From Planctomycetota bacterium (lineage in GTDB: Bacteria > Planctomycetota > UBA1135 > UBA2386), in contig JAEUHR010000010.1 in NCBI GenBank assembly GCA_016794425.1, positions 59,738 through 123,737 on the forward strand: 64,000 bases of DNA, in the 5' to 3' direction. Below, in pieces: positions 62,697 through 64,000 of the stretch. Both the position numbers and the translations under genes were made by a program. Position 1 is the stretch's first letter, and every line of letters starts with the position of its first letter. The notes under the pieces are model-generated. The model was not told where the DNA came from and ran no database searches. It worked only from the letters and a program-made list of their open reading frames with translations.

Positions 62697-63268
62697 TGGC
62701 CACTCCCGCGTTCCCGCCGTTCCGCATCCTGCTGTCGCGCGACCAGATCCTGCGCCGCACGAACGAACTCGCCCGCACGATCACCGAGGCCGTGCACGGC
62801 GAGCCGTTGTGCCTCGTCGTCGTCATCGAAGGCGCGCGCACGTTCGCGCGGCAGTTGCAGAAGCTGCTGCCCGGCAACCTGCCGCTGCACGAAGTGCGGG
62901 CGTCGTCGTACGGCAGCGGCACCGTCAGCTCGGGCGACGTGAAGCTGACCGTCGGGCTCGACGTGCCGTGCAAGGACCGCCACGTGCTGTTGCTCGAGGA
63001 CATCGTCGACACCGGCCGCACGATCGCCGCATTGCGGACGCACTTCGCGGCGAAGGGTGCGCGCTCGTGCCGGGTCGCGACGCTGCTCAGCAAGCCGTCG
63101 CGCCGCGTCGTGCAGGTGCCGCTCGACTACATAGGCTTCGAGATCCCCGACGAGTTCGTGCTCGGCTACGGCATGGACCTCGACGGCCGCTACCGCGACA
63201 TCCCCGACGTCGTCATCTACGAGAAGGCCGTCGAGCAGGCGTTCCAGCAGCAGGTCGCGGCGCGCTGA
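62696..63268 (+). CDS. hpt: Hypoxanthine phosphoribosyltransferase
   Basis: A 190-aa purine-salvage enzyme making IMP/GMP from hypoxanthine/guanine and PRPP. 'LLSRDQILRRTNELARTIT' is the usual N-terminal hook, 'VVIEGARTFARQL' forms the first loop, 'SSYGSGTVSSGDVKL' is the flexible catalytic loop, 'VLLLEDIVDTGRTI' is the PRPP motif, and 'YIGFEIPDEFVLGYGMDLDGRYRDIPDVVIY' binds the base. Its ATG uses the last base of the preceding stop region (TGATG), so it is likely co-transcribed with the MBL gene. Together with upp and the adenosine deaminase this gives a small nucleobase-salvage set. Confidence 0.94.
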   Translation: MATPAFPPFRILLSRDQILRRTNELARTITEAVHGEPLCLVVVIEGARTFARQLQKLLPGNLPLHEVRASSYGSGTVSSGDVKLTVGLDVPCKDRHVLLLEDIVDTGRTIAALRTHFAAKGARSCRVATLLSKPSRRVVQVPLDYIGFEIPDEFVLGYGMDLDGRYRDIPDVVIYEKAVEQAFQQQVAAR

Positions 63269-63281
63269 CGCGTCCCCGACG

Positions 63282-63803
63282 TCAGTTGCCGCTGCACCGG
63301 TCGCAGTAACCGCTGAACTCCACTTCGCCCTGGAGCGAACCGTTTCCGCAGTTCGTTGCTCCGTCGAAGAACGCCAGAAACCAGGACCAGTACGTCTTGT
63401 CGCAACCCCAGGGGAACTCCTGGTGGGTGATGAGAACTTCGCCGAAGACCGGGGTCGTAGCGGACCAGTTGCACGGAGCGGAATTGTCGTGGAACGGCGT
63501 GGTACCGGTGGTGATGCAGAAGGCCGTGAAAGCGCAGTTGTCCGTCGGGACGCATTGCTCGTCGAACCAGCTGCATTCGCCTGGCTTGACCCCGAGGCTG
63601 GGCTGCATCTGCACGTGGCCCTGATGAGTGACTTGCCACCCATTCGTGAACCCGTCACCCTCCGCCTGATGCGCTTCGCAACCAGTGCATTCGCCGCGGG
63701 CAATGGCCGGATGCAGCGCAGCCGAACGCTTGGGTTGCATCGGAGCAGTGGTTGTGAGCGCCAAGCAGGCAAGAGAACACGCAGACAACATCACGTCGTT
63801 CAT
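63282..63803 (-). CDS. Cys-rich exported protein
   Basis: A 173-aa protein I do not recognise. ATG 63801-63803 overlaps the stop of the next upstream gene (ATGA), and a signal-like stretch MNDVMLSACSLACLALTTTA follows. The mature chain has about ten Cys ('CTGCEAH', 'GECSWFDEQCVPTDNCAFTAFC', 'CNWSA', 'WGCDK', 'NCGNG', 'YCDRCSGN') and many aromatic residues. The Cys spacing suggests several disulphides or a zinc-ribbon-like end. The DNA is visibly less GC-rich at third positions than neighbouring genes. Confidence 0.65.
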   Translation of the reverse strand: MNDVMLSACSLACLALTTTAPMQPKRSAALHPAIARGECTGCEAHQAEGDGFTNGWQVTHQGHVQMQPSLGVKPGECSWFDEQCVPTDNCAFTAFCITTGTTPFHDNSAPCNWSATTPVFGEVLITHQEFPWGCDKTYWSWFLAFFDGATNCGNGSLQGEVEFSGYCDRCSGN

Positions 63804-64000
63804 CGGGGTGCCTTGTCTTTGGAGTTGTCGCGGGCGAGGGCCTCCCTCACCCGGGCGAACAGCTCGGGCTGTGGCAGTTCCGGGCCTTCCTTGAACTTGA
63901 CGCTGACCGCCCACTGATCCGCTTTGAAGGAGAAGATGAGTTCTCCCCTGTGGGGATTGTCCACGAACGTGGACCCAACCTTGTAGACGGGAGCACTCCG
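63800..64000 (-). CDS. C-terminal part of an unidentified protein (5' end outside window)
   Basis: A frame open from the right edge to TGA at 63800-63802, giving the last 66 residues: a beta-like stretch 'VYKVGSTFVDNPHRGELIFSFKADQWAVSV', then a helix 'PELFARVREALARDNSKDK'. Its stop overlaps the start of the Cys-rich gene, so the two form an operon. The visible part is too short for a family call. Confidence 0.6.
   Translation of the reverse strand, partial: RSAPVYKVGSTFVDNPHRGELIFSFKADQWAVSVKFKEGPELPQPELFARVREALARDNSKDKAPR

Overview
The window is very GC-rich bacterial chromosome with tightly packed genes, ATGA/GTGA/TTGA stop-start overlaps and no visible phage, IS or CRISPR content. The gene set points to a member of the Planctomycetota, probably one of the less-studied lineages outside the classical Planctomycetia. 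This is inference. The evidence is a MoxR/DUF58/BatA-like/VWA/PQQ-repeat/squalene-cyclase-like operon, secreted proteins with a typical planctomycete beta-sandwich tail, an MglA-type GTPase fused to a histidine kinase, and two PilB-type ATPases flanking PilT.

Left part (1-13.6 kb): the 3' end of a possible M16 peptidase gene, an MglA GTPase-histidine kinase fusion, divergent tRNA-Lys and tRNA-His genes, an ECF sigma factor, a receiver-like protein and a secreted protein. Then come a TPR lipoprotein with a HERQH zinc-site-like motif, an M28 aminopeptidase, a CoA-binding protein, a SMUG1-type uracil-DNA glycosylase, a second ECF sigma factor, an APH-fold kinase and a DUF4388 protein.

Middle part (13.6-31.7 kb): a phnD-phnC-phnE transporter operon with fused permease domains, a glycosyltransferase, a kinase-methyltransferase fusion, adenosine deaminase, a SlyD-like FKBP isomerase, the pilB-pilT-pilB cluster and folE. 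These are followed by a gene-poor stretch with an inverted-repeat family, a tRNA with anticodon CAT and a likely small RNA, and then by an arginase-family enzyme, moeA and lnt.

Right-centre (31.7-39.8 kb): a strongly promoted pair made of a membrane-anchored coiled-coil protein and a 53-aa one-helix membrane protein. Next to it is a complete elongasome operon: mreB, divergent mreC and mreD, a PBP2-type transpeptidase and rodA.

Right part (39.8-64 kb): on the minus strand, a nine-gene operon of unknown overall function runs from MoxR through DUF58, a BatA-like VWA protein, a second VWA/amidotransferase-like protein, a 1490-aa PQQ-repeat protein, a squalene-cyclase-like protein and a DUF4175-like membrane protein to two Gln-rich exported proteins. 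Beyond it lie an FtsB-like protein next to enolase, uracil phosphoribosyltransferase, a secreted metallo-beta-lactamase/lamin-tail protein overlapping hpt, and a Cys-rich exported protein with an unfinished partner gene.

A recurring promoter pattern runs through the window: a TTGCC-like -35, 17-18 bases, a TAnnnT-like -10, and then the start codon only 6-8 bases downstream. This suggests that many of these genes are transcribed without a leader.
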